From contig NZ_JACHBR010000003.1 of the NCBI RefSeq assembly GCF_014200435.1, positions 62,001 to 126,000 on the forward strand: DNA of 64,000 nucleotides, in the 5' to 3' direction. Source of the stretch: Sphaerisporangium krabiense. GTDB lineage: Bacteria > Actinomycetota > Actinomycetes > Streptosporangiales > Streptosporangiaceae. Both the position numbers and the translations under genes were made by a program. The notes below the pieces were generated by a model. The model had not been told where the DNA came from and made no database searches. It worked only from the letters and a program-made list of their open reading frames with translations. This document shows positions 63,539 to 64,000 of the stretch, in pieces. How positions within the stretch are numbered: the first letter of the stretch is position 1; each line of letters starts with the position of its first letter.

Positions 63539-63925
63539 GTGTCCGTGCAGCTCAACCACACCATCGTCCACTCCAGCGACAAGCGCGCCTCGGCGGAGTT
63601 CCTGGCCCGCATCATGGGCCTTGAGGTGGGGCCGCCCTACGGGCCGTTCCTGCCGGTGCAGACCTCCAACGCGGTGACGCTGGACTACGCCGACTCCCTC
63701 ACCGAGACGATCATCCCCCAGCACTACGCGTTCCTGGTGAGCGAGCGGGAGTTCGACGAGATCTTCGGCCGGGTGCGCGCGGCCGGGCTGCCCTACTGGG
63801 CCGGGCCCCTGCACCACGGCCCCGGGGAGATCAACCACAACGACGGCGGCCGCGGGGTGTACTTCGACGACCCCGACGGGCACGCGCTGGAGATCATCAC
63901 CCGGCCCTACGGCAGCGGCGGCTGA
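63539..63925 (+). CDS. VOC-family (glyoxalase/dioxygenase-fold) protein
   Basis: A 128-residue vicinal-oxygen-chelate protein. Likely metal ligands are His in VQLNHTIVHSSDK, His in IPQHYAFLVSEREFD and Glu in GVYFDDPDGHALEIITRPYG. Function is unknown; the family covers glyoxalases, dioxygenases and drug-resistance proteins. GTG start with GAAGGGG about nine bases upstream. Confidence 0.86.
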   Translation: MSVQLNHTIVHSSDKRASAEFLARIMGLEVGPPYGPFLPVQTSNAVTLDYADSLTETIIPQHYAFLVSEREFDEIFGRVRAAGLPYWAGPLHHGPGEINHNDGGRGVYFDDPDGHALEIITRPYGSGG

Positions 63926-63932
63926 CCCCCGC

Positions 63933-63959
63933 CTCCCGGCCCCGGGCGGGGGCCGGGAG
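63933..63959. terminator. Bidirectional terminator
   Basis: CTCCCGGCCCC (63933-63943) pairs with GGGGCCGGGAG (63949-63959) across a five-base loop, just after the VOC gene and before the stop of a convergent gene. Confidence 0.75.
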
Positions 63960-63963
63960 TGCT

Positions 63964-64000
63964 TCAGTAGGGCCAGGTCCAGTCGCGGATCTGCGGCGGG
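63964..64000 (-). CDS. C-terminal end of an unidentified minus-strand gene (cut by window edge)
   Basis: The stop codon at 63964-63966 is preceded in frame by codons reading PPQIRDWTWPY. Its position right after a convergent terminator supports a real gene end, but too little is present to identify it. Confidence 0.35.
   Translation of the reverse strand, partial: PPQIRDWTWPY

Noticed and set aside
59276-63883. A 1535-codon open frame on the minus strand
   Set aside because: It is antisense to gntK, gntP, the antiporter genes and the ferritin-like gene, all of which have clear domains; long antisense frames are common in DNA of this GC content.

Overview
The window is a very GC-rich (roughly 70-75 %) actinobacterial chromosome segment. 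Menaquinone genes (menE, menD, menF), an HrdB-type principal sigma factor, many SpoIIE/STAS partner-switching proteins, a SARP regulator, a spore-pigment-like type II polyketide synthase and a secreted chitinase point to a sporulating filamentous actinomycete. Streptosporangiales or a relative is my guess; the genus cannot be fixed from the sequence alone. No tRNA, rRNA, CRISPR array or intact insertion sequence was seen.

Layout. 1-7.1 kb: 5' part of rpoD (minus), a small exported protein, menE and menD (divergent), a methyltransferase, a DedA membrane protein and a GntR regulator with its own palindrome. 7.1-13.4 kb: two divergent signalling modules. One is a 1390-residue PAS/GAF-histidine kinase-receiver-PAS/GAF-SpoIIE phosphatase-HATPase protein coupled to a STAS protein; the other is a GAF-SpoIIE phosphatase coupled to a second STAS protein. 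13.6-14.2 kb: a coiled-coil protein built on an almost perfect 14-residue repeat. 14.3-27.3 kb: ordinary single genes (menF, SGNH hydrolase, alpha/beta hydrolase with divergent WYL regulator, tricorn-type protease, radical SAM protein, DUF3040 protein, penicillin-binding protein, acyltransferase, acetyltransferase). 27.3-28.3 kb: a lone tyrosine recombinase.

28.3-41.4 kb is a polyketide locus. A minus-strand operon encodes a cyclase, cupin, KS-alpha, KS-beta, ACP, aromatase/cyclase, two ABM/SchA-CurD-type proteins and a MarR-like regulator. It is preceded by a SARP activator. Divergently transcribed is a dedicated acetyl-CoA carboxylase set (a coupled small ORF, fused accD-accA, accB, accC) that would supply malonyl-CoA. 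The gene content resembles spore-pigment (whiE-type) or pentangular-polyphenol pathways.

41.5-47.1 kb: a two-component system with a partner membrane protein, then a secreted GH18 chitinase with a 17-bp perfect palindrome in its promoter. 47.1-48.2 kb is a gene-poor stretch with a 12-6-12 inverted repeat. 48.2-56.0 kb is one minus-strand operon of nine genes in which every junction overlaps: an ABC importer (lipoprotein, two permeases, ATPase), an amidohydrolase, a metallo-beta-lactamase-fold hydrolase, a rhodanese-type sulfurtransferase, a YceI protein and an FCD-type GntR regulator. Its substrate is unknown. I consider it the best candidate for an undescribed catabolic system. 56.8-64 kb: an orphan sensor kinase, gluconate kinase and permease, a K+/H+ antiporter with its regulatory subunit, a ferritin-like protein, a VOC-family protein and the tail of a minus-strand gene.

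A 16-bp motif, ATCTAC-NNN-GTAAAGG, occurs four times (16617, 28326, 41428, 44432), always on the plus strand and outside gene bodies or just at a stop codon.
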